This document shows positions 7,753 to 16,870 of a stretch of 64,000 nt of DNA, piece after piece (position 1 is the first letter of the stretch; each line of letters opens with the position of its first letter). The notes below the pieces were generated by a model. It saw only the letters and a list, made by a program, of their open reading frames with translations. It was not told where the DNA came from and searched no databases. The DNA is taken from contig OZ242265.1 in the NCBI GenBank assembly GCA_965207165.1, positions 1,426,001 to 1,490,000 on the forward strand. Direction: 5' to 3'. The translations under genes were made by a program, and so were the position numbers. This stretch comes from JAAXHV01 sp965207165 (GTDB taxonomy: Bacteria; Pseudomonadota; Gammaproteobacteria; Eutrophobiales; Eutrophobiaceae).

Positions 7753-8860
7753 CACCCTTCACGTCCGGCTTGAGCAAACCGAGCCGATCCCGCTGGACGT
7801 GACGCTGTCCTGCAAGACGGGAGAAATCCTGGTGATCCTGGGTCCTTCCGGCAGCGGCAAAACGACCATACTGAGAGCCATCAGCGGCCTCTACACGCCG
7901 GAAGCAGGTAGCGTGCGCTGCCATGGGGAACAGTGGCTGGATACGGCAGCAGGCGTCGACCTGCCGGTACAGCAACGCAACATCGGCATGGTGTTTCAGA
8001 ATTACGCGCTGTTCCCCCATAAAACGGCGTTGCAGAACATCATGTTGCCGTTAACCCGGACCGGTAAGGAACAACAACGAAGTGTCGGGGAAAACCTGCT
8101 GCAGGCCATGAATATGCAAGGCCTGGGGGAGCGTTACCCGCACCAGTTATCGGGCGGTCAGCAACAACGCGTCGCACTGGCCCGGGCGCTGGCGCGCGAC
8201 CCCCGGGTATTATTGCTGGACGAACCCTTTTCCGCGGTTGACCAGCAGACACGCAGGAAACTGGTACGCGAACTGGTCGGGTTGAGGCAACGTTTCAGGC
8301 TGCCCATCGTCCACGTCACCCATGACCTGAACGAGGCGCGACGTATAGCCGACCGGCTCTGCGTCATACACCACGGGAAGACCTTGCAAAGCGATACCCC
8401 GGACCAGGTAATGAACCATCCCGACAGTGCCGACATCGCCTCCCTGATAGGCCACTATAATATATTCCGCGCCAGGGTGATAAGCCATGACCACGATGCA
8501 AAAACCACCACCATCGAATGGCAGGACCATACCCTGAGCGCGCATTATCGCCCCGAATTTGAGACCAACGAGGAAACAGACTGGGTTATCCCTGCAGACA
8601 GTATCATTCTGCACCGCCGGGACAGGCCGTCAAAGGGCGAACGGGAAAACCCCGTCAAGGGACTCATCGATGAACTGATACCACTGGGTGAGAACACCTC
8701 AGTCACCATGTCGACCGGACAGGACCGGTTTATCTACCTGTCGGTGCCGACGCACGTTGCCCGCCGCAACCGCCTCGAACAAGGCGGCGATATCGCCGTC
8801 TCATTACTGGCTGACAGCATCCACTTGATGAAAAAACAATCCGCAGATTACGCAGATTAA
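7739..8860 (+). CDS. modC: Molybdate ABC transporter, ATP-binding protein
   Basis: A 373-residue ATPase powering molybdate import. Walker A GPSGSGKT near residue 34, Q-loop GMVFQNYALFPH, signature LSGGQQQRVALARALA, Walker B LLLDEPFSAVD and the H-switch VTHD are all intact. Residues 240 to the end form the TOBE-type regulatory domain of ModC. The last six residues, SADYAD, are encoded by an intergenic CGCAGAT repeat, so the native terminus has been extended or replaced. The convergent ATPase gene downstream ends in the same six residues. Confidence 0.9.
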   Translation: MSGADTLHVRLEQTEPIPLDVTLSCKTGEILVILGPSGSGKTTILRAISGLYTPEAGSVRCHGEQWLDTAAGVDLPVQQRNIGMVFQNYALFPHKTALQNIMLPLTRTGKEQQRSVGENLLQAMNMQGLGERYPHQLSGGQQQRVALARALARDPRVLLLDEPFSAVDQQTRRKLVRELVGLRQRFRLPIVHVTHDLNEARRIADRLCVIHHGKTLQSDTPDQVMNHPDSADIASLIGHYNIFRARVISHDHDAKTTTIEWQDHTLSAHYRPEFETNEETDWVIPADSIILHRRDRPSKGERENPVKGLIDELIPLGENTSVTMSTGQDRFIYLSVPTHVARRNRLEQGGDIAVSLLADSIHLMKKQSADYAD

Positions 8861-8986
8861 CGCAGATAAAACATCTTAATAACTTTAATCCTTGTAGTTA
8901 AAGAGAACATCACTAACTTCAAGGAGTGGTTGGAGTAAATAGCAATAACTGTATTACATCTGCGTTAATCTGCGTAATCTGCGGAT
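8839..8986. repeat. Inverted CGCAGAT repeats overlapping two convergent gene ends
   Basis: Left copy ATCCGCAGATTACGCAGATT (8839 on) and right copy ATCTGCGTTAATCTGCGTAA (8958 on) are reverse complements about 90 bp apart. Each supplies the stop codon and final residues of the adjoining gene: modC ends at 8860 and the minus-strand ATPase ends at 8965. The pair could form a stem and act as a bidirectional transcript end. Confidence 0.9.
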
Positions 8987-10602
8987 AATCCTTTTTTCTT
9001 GCGAACAGTCGGCACCGCGGCCAGCAGGGTTTTCGTGTACTCATGCTGCGGGGATGCCAACACCGTGTCTGTCGCGCCCTGCTCCACTATCCTGCCACGG
9101 TACATTACTGCCACGTCATCGGCAAAGCTGGCAACGACGCTGATATTGTGGGTGATAAACAGGTAAGCCAGTCCCAGTTCCTTCTGCAGGCTCGCCAGCA
9201 ACTCCAGGATGCGCGCCTGGACCGTTACGTCCAGGGCGCTGGTCGGTTCATCGCATACCAGTAGTTTCGGCCTGACGGCCAACGCCCGGGCAATACAGAT
9301 GCGCTGCCTCTGCCCGCCGGAAAACTCGTGCGGGTAACGGTATTTAAATCCCGGTTCCAGTCCGACCTGGGTAAGCAGATCATCGACGACAGCCTGCCTG
9401 TGCGCGGCGCTTTCCCCGGTCCCGAGGGAGAGCATGCCCTCCTCGATAATATCCTTGACCATCATTTGCGGGTTCATGGACGAGAACGGGTCCTGGAACA
9501 CCACCTGCATGTGCGCGCGCTGCCGGCGCATTTGCGCCGGTGACAGGTCGAGCAGGTTGTCACCGTCCAGGTAGACCGTCCCCGCTGCAGGTTTCAGCAG
9601 TTGCAGGATACCTTTACCCAGCGTCGTCTTGCCGGAGCCGGATTCGCCCACGACGGCCAGGGTCCGTCCCTGTTTAAGTTCCAGTGATACACCATCCACA
9701 GCGCGCAGGTAACCGGCAGTAGCGCCGAAGAAACCCGTTTGCGTGGGAAATTGCACTTCCAGCCCGGACACCCTGAGCATGGGCGTGCCTGGTGCCGGCG
9801 GTTTTTCCGTGCGCCTTGCCTGGGCGTCAGGCAGGGAAGCAAGCAGGTTTCTTGAGTAGGGGTGCTGCGGTTGGTCGAAAAATTGGCGGGTTGGACCGGT
9901 TTCCACGATCCTGCCTTCGTTCATGACGGCAACCCGGTCCGATACCCGGGACGCCACGGCCAGGTCATGGGTGATAAACAGCATGGCCATTCCCGTATCG
10001 CGCTGCAGCTTTTTCAGCAGTTCCAGCATGCGCGCCTGCGTTGTAACGTCCAGTGCGGTAGTCGGTTCGTCGGCAATGAGCAATTCCGGTTCCCCGGCCA
10101 GGGCGATCGCCAGCATGACCCGTTGCTTCATGCCCCCGGAGAACTGGTGCGGGTAGTCATCAACGCGCCGTGCGGGTTCCGGAATACCCACCGCTTCCAG
10201 TAATTCGATCACCTTCCCCCGGCGCGCGTTCCCGCGCAGTCCCCGGTGCCGCTGCAAGCTCTCCCCTACCTGTACTCCCACCCTCAGCGCCGGGTTGAGG
10301 GAGGTCTGCGGTTCCTGGAATATCATGGCGATATGACCGCCGCGGAAGGCCCGTATGCTTGTTTCAGGCAGCGCGAGAAGATCGGCGCCGTTGAACAACA
10401 CGGAACCGCTGATCTCAGCCGATTTCGGCAACAAGCGGGTAATACTCAGCGCAGTGACGGATTTACCGCTGCCGGACTCGCCCAGTAAAGCAAGGGTCTC
10501 ACCCGCATCAATGCGGAAATCCACTCCGTCAACAGCCCGGACCGGGAGGCCTTCACCGGCAAACCTGACTTCCAGGGATTTTACGTCCAGCAGTGCTGTC
10601 AT
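8965..10602 (-). CDS. Fused dipeptide/oligopeptide ABC transporter ATPase (two NBDs)
   Basis: A 545-residue protein containing two nucleotide-binding domains in tandem (about residues 1-255 and 270-535), the DppD-DppF fusion typical of YejF-like proteins. Each half has a Walker A (GESGSGKS, then GESGSGKT), signature (FSGGMKQR, then FSGGQRQR), Walker B (LIADEPTTALD, then LVCDEPTSALD) and the oligopeptide-type C-terminal extension (HPYSRNLL, HEYTKTLL). It is divergent from the peptide-transporter operon at 10795. A second such fusion lies inside that operon, so this one may drive the OppABC-like half, which lacks its own ATPase. The tail SADYAD comes from the intergenic repeat. Confidence 0.88.
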   Translation of the reverse strand: MTALLDVKSLEVRFAGEGLPVRAVDGVDFRIDAGETLALLGESGSGKSVTALSITRLLPKSAEISGSVLFNGADLLALPETSIRAFRGGHIAMIFQEPQTSLNPALRVGVQVGESLQRHRGLRGNARRGKVIELLEAVGIPEPARRVDDYPHQFSGGMKQRVMLAIALAGEPELLIADEPTTALDVTTQARMLELLKKLQRDTGMAMLFITHDLAVASRVSDRVAVMNEGRIVETGPTRQFFDQPQHPYSRNLLASLPDAQARRTEKPPAPGTPMLRVSGLEVQFPTQTGFFGATAGYLRAVDGVSLELKQGRTLAVVGESGSGKTTLGKGILQLLKPAAGTVYLDGDNLLDLSPAQMRRQRAHMQVVFQDPFSSMNPQMMVKDIIEEGMLSLGTGESAAHRQAVVDDLLTQVGLEPGFKYRYPHEFSGGQRQRICIARALAVRPKLLVCDEPTSALDVTVQARILELLASLQKELGLAYLFITHNISVVASFADDVAVMYRGRIVEQGATDTVLASPQHEYTKTLLAAVPTVRKKKGLSADYAD

Positions 10603-10619
10603 ATTGAGAATTATGATTA

Positions 10620-10793
10620 TTTATCCGCAGATGACGCAGATTATCGCAGATAAAAATACAAATTTATTATTGAAGTTGTCTGGTTCAGAATTGGATAAAT
10701 TAAACCTGATTTTATCCGGAAGCTGAAAAACAGTTAATCAGTAAATTTTTTTATAATTTAATCTGCGATAATCTGCGTCATCTGCGGATAAAC
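10620..10793. repeat. Inverted CGCAGAT repeats between divergent transporter genes
   Basis: TTATCCGCAGATGACGCAGA (10621 on) and its reverse complement near 10760-10793 flank about 105 bp of A+T-rich DNA that must contain the promoters of both the divergent ATPase gene and the yejA-like gene. The right arm ends only a few bases before the ATG at 10795, so it would be in the 5' leader of the large operon. Confidence 0.9.
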
Positions 10794-10794
10794 A

Positions 10795-12567
10795 ATGAAA
10801 ATAATCACGTACAAGCTGTGCCTGCTGCTGAGTCTATCGGTGAGCCTCATCCACGCGGCGGGCGCCCAGGAATACCCCCGGCCCGGATGGCAGGAGCAGA
10901 TGTCGCCGCTCGCCAGTCCTGATGCCTACCCGGGCGGGGAATTCTCCTTCTGGTCAGGGCCTTTCCCGAAGAGTTTCAATTACTACCTGGATACCACGGT
11001 GACATCCAGCCGGCTATTCAATCTCCTGTTTGAAAAACTGCTTACCGTCAATGGTTTAACCCTGGAATTCGAACCCAGCCTCGCCGCTTCGTGGTCCGTC
11101 TCCGGGGACCGCACCACCTTTGAGTTCAGGCTGGACGACCGGGCCAGGTGGAGCGACGGCGTTCCCGTCAGCGCCCGTGACGTCGCCTGGACCTATGATG
11201 CAATCATGGACCCGAAAAACCTGACCGGACCCCACAAGATTGCCTTTGAGCGGTTTTACCGGCCGGAGGTTATTGACGAACAGACGATCCGCTTCAAGGC
11301 CAGGGAAGTTCACTGGAAAAACCTGTTGTCGCTGGGAACGTTCCATGTACTTCCCTCCCACGTATTCAAGGACCTGGATTTCAACAAGATCAACTTCGAG
11401 TTCCCTGTCGTGTCGGGTCCGTATTCAGTTGAATCGGTACGGGAAGGCATTACGCTGACGCTGAAGCGCCGCGCGCAATGGTGGCAGTGGGCCCGGGCAA
11501 GCACCCGCGGGATTGCCAATTTCGACAGGCTGAAGTTCCGCTTCTTCACTGAGCGGGAAAACGCGTTTGCCGAGTTCAAGACCGGCAACCTGGACTATTA
11601 CCCGGTTTATACCGCCTCCCGCTGGGCGACGGAAACCACTGGCGCAGCATACGACAATAACTGGATCATCAAGCAGGAGGTGTATAACTATCACCCCATC
11701 GGCTTCCAGGGGTTTGCCATGAACCTGCGGCGGGCCAAGTTTGCCGACCTGCGGGTCCGGCTTGCCCTCGCCCACCTGCTGGACCGGGAGCGGATGAACC
11801 AGGCGATCATGCACGAAGCCTACTTCCTGCACCGGTGTTATTTCGAAGACCTGTACGACGGGCAGACACCCTGCCGGGGGCCGGAACTACGTTTCGACAA
11901 GGATGAAGCGAGACGCCTGCTGGAACAAGCCGGCTGGGTAGTCAACAAGGACACCGGGTTACTGGAAAAAGACGGACAGCCGTTCATCATCCACTTCCTC
12001 ACCCGCAGTCCGACTTCGGATAAATTTCTGGCCATCTACCAGGAAGACCTGAACGACGTCGGAATACAGCTTGAGATAGTCAGGAAGGACTGGGCCGCCT
12101 GGATAAAGGACATGGACGAGTTCAACTTTGACATGACCTGGGCGGCCTGGAGCGCATCCCTGTTCAAGGACCCGGAATCCCTGTGGCATTCGAAGGAAGC
12201 CGACCGTGCCGGCGGGCAGAACATCACCGGTTATAAAAACGCCGAAATCGACGCCATGATCGATACGTTGCGGACGGAATTCGACATCCGTAAACGCCAT
12301 GACATCATACGGCGCATTGACACCATCCTGGCAAATGATATCCCCTATGTCCTGCTCTGGAACCTCAATTACCGCCGCCTGTTGTACTGGAACAAGTTCG
12401 GCACCCCGGAGACCGTGTTAGCGAAGTTCCTGGGGGAAGAAGGCGCTTACCTGTTCTGGTGGTACGACGAGGATTCAGCCGCCGACCTGGACTACGCCCG
12501 CGAGACGGACGAACCCCTGCCCGGACGGGATGAAATTGTCGTGTTCGACGAGGTATTTCACCAATAA
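10795..12567 (+). CDS. Extracellular solute-binding protein, YejA-like (family 5)
   Basis: A 590-residue periplasmic oligopeptide-binding protein with signal peptide MKIITYKLCLLLSLSVSLIHAAGA. FEFRLDDRARWSDGVPVSARDVAWTYDA and the later tryptophan-rich YYPVYTASRWATE fit the SBP family-5 fold, with the YejA-type features EFSFWSGPFPKSFNYYLD and NLRRAKFADLRVRLALAHLLDRE. In E. coli YejABEF imports peptides such as microcin C. It is the first gene of a seven-gene run; its TAA overlaps the next ATG (TAATG). Confidence 0.85.
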   Translation: MKIITYKLCLLLSLSVSLIHAAGAQEYPRPGWQEQMSPLASPDAYPGGEFSFWSGPFPKSFNYYLDTTVTSSRLFNLLFEKLLTVNGLTLEFEPSLAASWSVSGDRTTFEFRLDDRARWSDGVPVSARDVAWTYDAIMDPKNLTGPHKIAFERFYRPEVIDEQTIRFKAREVHWKNLLSLGTFHVLPSHVFKDLDFNKINFEFPVVSGPYSVESVREGITLTLKRRAQWWQWARASTRGIANFDRLKFRFFTERENAFAEFKTGNLDYYPVYTASRWATETTGAAYDNNWIIKQEVYNYHPIGFQGFAMNLRRAKFADLRVRLALAHLLDRERMNQAIMHEAYFLHRCYFEDLYDGQTPCRGPELRFDKDEARRLLEQAGWVVNKDTGLLEKDGQPFIIHFLTRSPTSDKFLAIYQEDLNDVGIQLEIVRKDWAAWIKDMDEFNFDMTWAAWSASLFKDPESLWHSKEADRAGGQNITGYKNAEIDAMIDTLRTEFDIRKRHDIIRRIDTILANDIPYVLLWNLNYRRLLYWNKFGTPETVLAKFLGEEGAYLFWWYDEDSAADLDYARETDEPLPGRDEIVVFDEVFHQ

Positions 12568-13610
12568 TGGAACGCACCCACTACATCATCCGGCGCCTGC
12601 TGCTGGTCATCCCCACGTTCATCGGCATTACTTTCGTGTGTTTCGCCCTGTGCCAGTTCATCCCCGGCGGGCCGGTGGAGCAGGCGATCATGGCCATGCG
12701 CGGGCTCGGTGCGGAGTCCGTCGATGCGGCCGCGGCCGCCGGACCCAGCGGCATATCCCCGGACCAGCGCAAGGCCCTTGAACAGCATTTCGGTTTCGAC
12801 AGGCCGCTCGTTGAGCGTTACTGGAAATGGCTGGTCGCCGACCGCATCGGCATGGCCGTCGATTCCTACAAATACCCGAACAAGACCGTCCTGCAACTGA
12901 TCATCGAGCGATTTCCGGTCTCGCTGATCTTCGGGCTGACCGGCTTCTTCCTGACCTACCTTATCTGCATCCCCCTGGGGATAGCCAAGGCCGTCAAAAA
13001 CGGTTCCTGGTTCGACGTAAGCAGCAGTATCCTGGTGTTCATCGGCTACGCCATCCCCGCGTTCGCCTTCGGCATGCTGCTGAAGATGTTCCTGTCCGGC
13101 ACCACGGAGGGGCTATGGGATATCTTCCCCGTCAGCGGTTTTACCTCGGAGAATTTCGCCGAACTGTCAACGGCGGACAAGGCCAGGGACCTGTTCATGC
13201 ACATGTTCCTGCCGGTCACCTGCTACATGATAGGCAATTTCGCAGTCCTTACCCTGCTCATGAAGAACAGCCTGCTGGAACAGATCAGCCAGGATTACGT
13301 GCGCACGGTGCTGGCCAAGGGCGCCACCTTCAACCGGGCCATCTGGGGCCATGCCTTCCGTAATTCCCTGATACCCATTGCGACGGGATTTGGCAGCATT
13401 TTTACCCTGATTTTCGCCGGGTCGGTGCTGATAGAAAAAGTCTTTGAAATACCCGGCATGGGCCTGCTGAGCCTGGACGCCATCGTCAGCCGGGATTACA
13501 TGGTGTTCATGGGCATCCTGGCGCTGACCTCCATCCTCGGGCTGATCGGCAGGATCTTCTCCGACGTCTGTTACATGTTCATTGATCCAAGGATACATTT
13601 CGATGCCTGA
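12567..13610 (+). CDS. Peptide ABC transporter permease, YejB-like
   Basis: A 347-residue membrane protein of the OppB/DppB class. The N-terminus YIIRRLLLVIPTFIGITFVCF is followed by an extended periplasmic loop and then the permease core with AKGATFNRAIWGHAFRNSLIPI, the EAA-type coupling segment, near residues 249-270, and IEKVFEIPGMGLLSLDAI near 290. The longer loop (about residues 45-120) is shared by YejB proteins. It is translationally coupled to genes on both sides: start in TAATG, and the end overlaps the next ATG by 8 bases. Confidence 0.87.
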   Translation: MERTHYIIRRLLLVIPTFIGITFVCFALCQFIPGGPVEQAIMAMRGLGAESVDAAAAAGPSGISPDQRKALEQHFGFDRPLVERYWKWLVADRIGMAVDSYKYPNKTVLQLIIERFPVSLIFGLTGFFLTYLICIPLGIAKAVKNGSWFDVSSSILVFIGYAIPAFAFGMLLKMFLSGTTEGLWDIFPVSGFTSENFAELSTADKARDLFMHMFLPVTCYMIGNFAVLTLLMKNSLLEQISQDYVRTVLAKGATFNRAIWGHAFRNSLIPIATGFGSIFTLIFAGSVLIEKVFEIPGMGLLSLDAIVSRDYMVFMGILALTSILGLIGRIFSDVCYMFIDPRIHFDA

Positions 13611-15189
13611 CTGGATTGATCCCATCACGCGCAAGCGCCTGCAGCGGTTTCGCGACTACAGGCGTGCGTATTATTCCCTGCTCATCATCGTGTTCCTGTA
13701 CCTGACGAGCCTGGTTGCGGAGTTGTTCTGCAATGACCGACCCCTTTACTTGCACTATGAGGGCAAATCCTATTTCCCCGTCCTGTTCTTCTACCCAGAG
13801 GATACCTTCACGGGCAACGGCCTGTTGACCCGTCCGGATTACAAGACCATCAACGCCTCTCCCGCGTTCGCCGGAAACGATGATAATTTCATGGTCTTCC
13901 CGCTGGTACCCTTCGGACCGCAGGAGATTATCCAGGCCTCGTCCATCCCGGTTGATGACCAGGTGGAAGTCCTTGTGCAGCGGGAACCGCGGGTCGCTTC
14001 CGTCAATATCGACGCCGGCTTCGTTGTCCGCCGCCAGCAGCGCGCGGAGTGGTTTTTCACACCGGCTGAGGGGCCCGTGGCGGGAATGGATTTTCTCGGC
14101 AGCTACGACATCCCCGAAGCTTTCATGGAAGCCGTCGTGCTGCGTTTCGCCAATCAACCAGCCCCGGCCTTGTCTTATTCATACCCGCCTGGCGAGGCCG
14201 AAAAACAGGTCATTCTGAGCCTTTCCCCCTATCAACCGCGCAACAGAAACCCGGCAACCGTCAGGATATTGTTGCGCGAAGCCTTGCAGCAGGACCTGGA
14301 ACAGAAATGGATATACACACCTGAAGACGGACAACTAGCTACCGGTGGCGGCTTGTGGGATGCATTCTCCGGCGGCCACAGGGATGAGATACTGGCACAG
14401 GCAAAAGCACGCCTGCTCGCACCCGTCGCCACCCTGCGCCTGGAGCACGCCGGCGTGAACTACCGGATAAAATTCATCAAGGAAGACGTGCGCTTCCCGT
14501 TCCGCCCGATCGGCCCGCACCTGTTCGGCCTGGATGACAGCGGCAGGGACGTACTGGCGCGCATCTTCTACGGCTTGCGCACGTCCCTGAACTTCGGCCT
14601 GTTGCTGGTCATCACCTCGATGGTTGTCGGCACGGTAATCGGTGCCATCCAGGGCTATTATGGCGGTAAAATCGACCTCACCGGCCAGCGCCTTACCGAG
14701 ATCTGGGAAGCGCTGCCGTTCCTGTACGTGCTGATACTGCTGGGGTCGGTGTACGGCCGCAGTTTCGTCCTGCTGCTCGTCGTCTACGGCCTGTTCAACT
14801 GGATAGCCATCTCCTATTACATGCGCGCCGAGTTCCTGCGCCTGCGCAACCAGCAGTTCGTCGAGGCTGCCCAGTGCCTGGGATTGCCGGACCGGAAGAT
14901 CCTGTTCCGCCATATCCTGCCCAATGCCCTGGTGCCGTTGACGACGTTCTTCCCGTTCTCCCTGGTAGGCGCCATCGGCACCCTGGCGGCGCTGGATTAC
15001 CTGGGCTTCGGCCTGCCCCCTCCCACCGCCAGTTGGGGACAACTGCTGGCGCAGGCCCAGGGACAGGCCTACTGGTGGCTGATCCTGTATCCGAGCCTGG
15101 CCCTGTTCCTGGTTATCCTCCTGTGCGTGTTTGTCGGCGAGGGGGTGCGCAACGCCTTCGACCCCAGGAAATTTACCCGGCTGGAGTGA
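13603..15189 (+). CDS. Peptide ABC transporter permease, YejE-like, with large periplasmic insertion
   Basis: A 528-residue protein. The N-terminus (KRLQRFRDYRRAYYSLLI then AELFCNDRPLYLHYEGKSYF) closely follows YejE. The C-terminal part from about 310 contains FGLDDSGRDVLARIFYG, five membrane helices, the coupling segment EAAQCLGLPDRKILFRHILPN and DYLGFGLPPPTASWG. E. coli YejE is about 341 residues; here roughly 180 extra residues (about 110-295) are inserted on the periplasmic side just before the FGLDDSG element. The ATG at 13603 is chosen over one at 13582 because it lies in the usual ATG overlap with the upstream stop, with AAGGAT before it. Confidence 0.85.
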   Translation: MPDWIDPITRKRLQRFRDYRRAYYSLLIIVFLYLTSLVAELFCNDRPLYLHYEGKSYFPVLFFYPEDTFTGNGLLTRPDYKTINASPAFAGNDDNFMVFPLVPFGPQEIIQASSIPVDDQVEVLVQREPRVASVNIDAGFVVRRQQRAEWFFTPAEGPVAGMDFLGSYDIPEAFMEAVVLRFANQPAPALSYSYPPGEAEKQVILSLSPYQPRNRNPATVRILLREALQQDLEQKWIYTPEDGQLATGGGLWDAFSGGHRDEILAQAKARLLAPVATLRLEHAGVNYRIKFIKEDVRFPFRPIGPHLFGLDDSGRDVLARIFYGLRTSLNFGLLLVITSMVVGTVIGAIQGYYGGKIDLTGQRLTEIWEALPFLYVLILLGSVYGRSFVLLLVVYGLFNWIAISYYMRAEFLRLRNQQFVEAAQCLGLPDRKILFRHILPNALVPLTTFFPFSLVGAIGTLAALDYLGFGLPPPTASWGQLLAQAQGQAYWWLILYPSLALFLVILLCVFVGEGVRNAFDPRKFTRLE

Positions 15190-15196
15190 TCAACCC

Positions 15197-16870
15197 GTGA
15201 AATCGTCCGAAAAACTGTTGTCCGTCAACGACCTTACGGTGCATTTCGACACCGATGAAGGCGTCGTCGAGGCGGTCAACGACGTCAGCCTGGATATCCG
15301 CCGCGGCGAGATCGTCGGCCTGGTGGGTGAGTCCGGTTCCGGCAAGACCGTAACCGCACAGAGCATCCTGCGCCTGGTCCCGCGCCCGCCGGCACGCTTC
15401 GTCAGGGGCGCAGCAGTTTTCAACGGCGAAGACCTGCTGGCGCTGCCCATCGAGCGCCTCAGGAAAATACGCGGCGCTGAGATCAGCATGATCTTCCAGG
15501 AACCGATGACTGCACTCTCGCCGCTGCACAGGGTCGGCCGGCAACTCAGCGAAATGCTGCGCTTCCATACCGACCTGGACCAGGAAACGGCCTGGAAACT
15601 CGGTACGGAATGGCTGGACAAGGTGGGACTGCCCGACCCGGAGGAGCGCATGTCGTTCTATCCCCATCACTTGTCCGGGGGCATGCGGCAACGGGTCATG
15701 ATCGCCATGGCCCTGATGCTGAAACCGCAACTGATCATTGCGGACGAGCCCTCAACCGCCCTGGACGTGACGGTGCAGGCACAGATTTTCAGGTTGCTGA
15801 TGAGCATGAAGGATGCGGACACGTCCATGCTGCTGATCACCCATGACCTGGCGGTCGTCTGGGAGGTGTGCGACCGCATCTACGTCATGAAAAACTCCAG
15901 GGTGGTCGAACGCGGCGCGATCGAACCCATATTCAAGGAGCCTGCCCATGCCTATACCCGTTCGCTGCTGCAAGCCGTGCCGCGGCTGTACCAGGCAGGG
16001 GAAGCGGAAAGGAGAACGGCAACAGGAAGAAAGCAGGCAGCGGATACCGGTGATGGATTAATCAGGACGAAAAACCTGCGCGTCTGGTTCCCGGTGAAAA
16101 AGGGACTGTTCGCCCGCACGGCCGGGCACGTCAAGGCCGTCGATGATATCGACCTGGCCATCGGCAGAGGCTCGACAGTGGGCCTGGTGGGGGAATCGGG
16201 TTCGGGCAAAACCACCCTGGGACGGGCCATCATCGGCCTGCAACCCATCAACGACGGCAGCATCGTCTTCGAAGACACGGAAATCGGCGGCCTGAACAAG
16301 GGCCGCATGAAACCCTGGCGCCGCAACCTGCAGATGATCTTCCAGGATCCCTATTCATCGCTCAACCCGCGCATGACGGTCATGGATATCCTGACGGAAG
16401 GCCTCAAAGAGCACGGCCTGCTGGACATGGCGAAACAGGACAAGGCCGTGCAACTGCTGGAAGAGGTCGAATTGAGGGCGGACATGGCCAACCGCTACCC
16501 GTTCGAGTTCTCCGGCGGTGAACGCCAGCGTATCAGTATCGCCCGGGCGCTGTCGCTGGAGCCGAAATTCATTGTCTGCGACGAGGCCGTCAGCGCCCTG
16601 GACGTGACCATACAGGCGCAGATCATCGACCTGCTGCGCCGGCTGCAGGCGCGCCACGGCATCGCCTACCTGTTCATCTCCCATGACCTGAGCGTCGTCC
16701 GGCAACTGTCCGAACAGATCCTGGTGATGCACCAGGGCAGGATCGTGGAACGCGGCAGGACGGAGGACGTCATCTTCAACCCGCAGCACGAATACACCCG
16801 TACACTGCTGGACGCTGTCCCCGTCCCCGGCGATATCGAGCGCCGCCGGCGCATGCGGGGAAAAAAATAA
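15197..16870 (+). CDS. Fused peptide ABC transporter ATPase, YejF-like
   Basis: A 557-residue tandem-NBD ATPase. N-terminal domain: GESGSGKT, LSGGMRQRVMIAMAL, LIIADEPSTALDVT. C-terminal domain: GESGSGKTTLGRAI, FSGGERQRISIARAL, FIVCDEAVSALDVT. Note the DEA in place of the usual DEP after the second Walker B; the catalytic glutamate remains. The GTG at 15197 is preferred as start because the frame upstream of it overlaps the previous gene by 59 bases, and GGAG lies about 10 bases before it. The stop overlaps the next start (TAATG). It serves the YejABE-like genes and perhaps also the downstream OppABC-like set. Confidence 0.87.
   Translation: MKSSEKLLSVNDLTVHFDTDEGVVEAVNDVSLDIRRGEIVGLVGESGSGKTVTAQSILRLVPRPPARFVRGAAVFNGEDLLALPIERLRKIRGAEISMIFQEPMTALSPLHRVGRQLSEMLRFHTDLDQETAWKLGTEWLDKVGLPDPEERMSFYPHHLSGGMRQRVMIAMALMLKPQLIIADEPSTALDVTVQAQIFRLLMSMKDADTSMLLITHDLAVVWEVCDRIYVMKNSRVVERGAIEPIFKEPAHAYTRSLLQAVPRLYQAGEAERRTATGRKQAADTGDGLIRTKNLRVWFPVKKGLFARTAGHVKAVDDIDLAIGRGSTVGLVGESGSGKTTLGRAIIGLQPINDGSIVFEDTEIGGLNKGRMKPWRRNLQMIFQDPYSSLNPRMTVMDILTEGLKEHGLLDMAKQDKAVQLLEEVELRADMANRYPFEFSGGERQRISIARALSLEPKFIVCDEAVSALDVTIQAQIIDLLRRLQARHGIAYLFISHDLSVVRQLSEQILVMHQGRIVERGRTEDVIFNPQHEYTRTLLDAVPVPGDIERRRRMRGKK

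Noticed and set aside
14335..15042. 235-codon minus-strand frame opposite the YejE-like gene
   Set aside because: Q/A/E-rich antisense translation of a conserved membrane-protein gene; not a gene.
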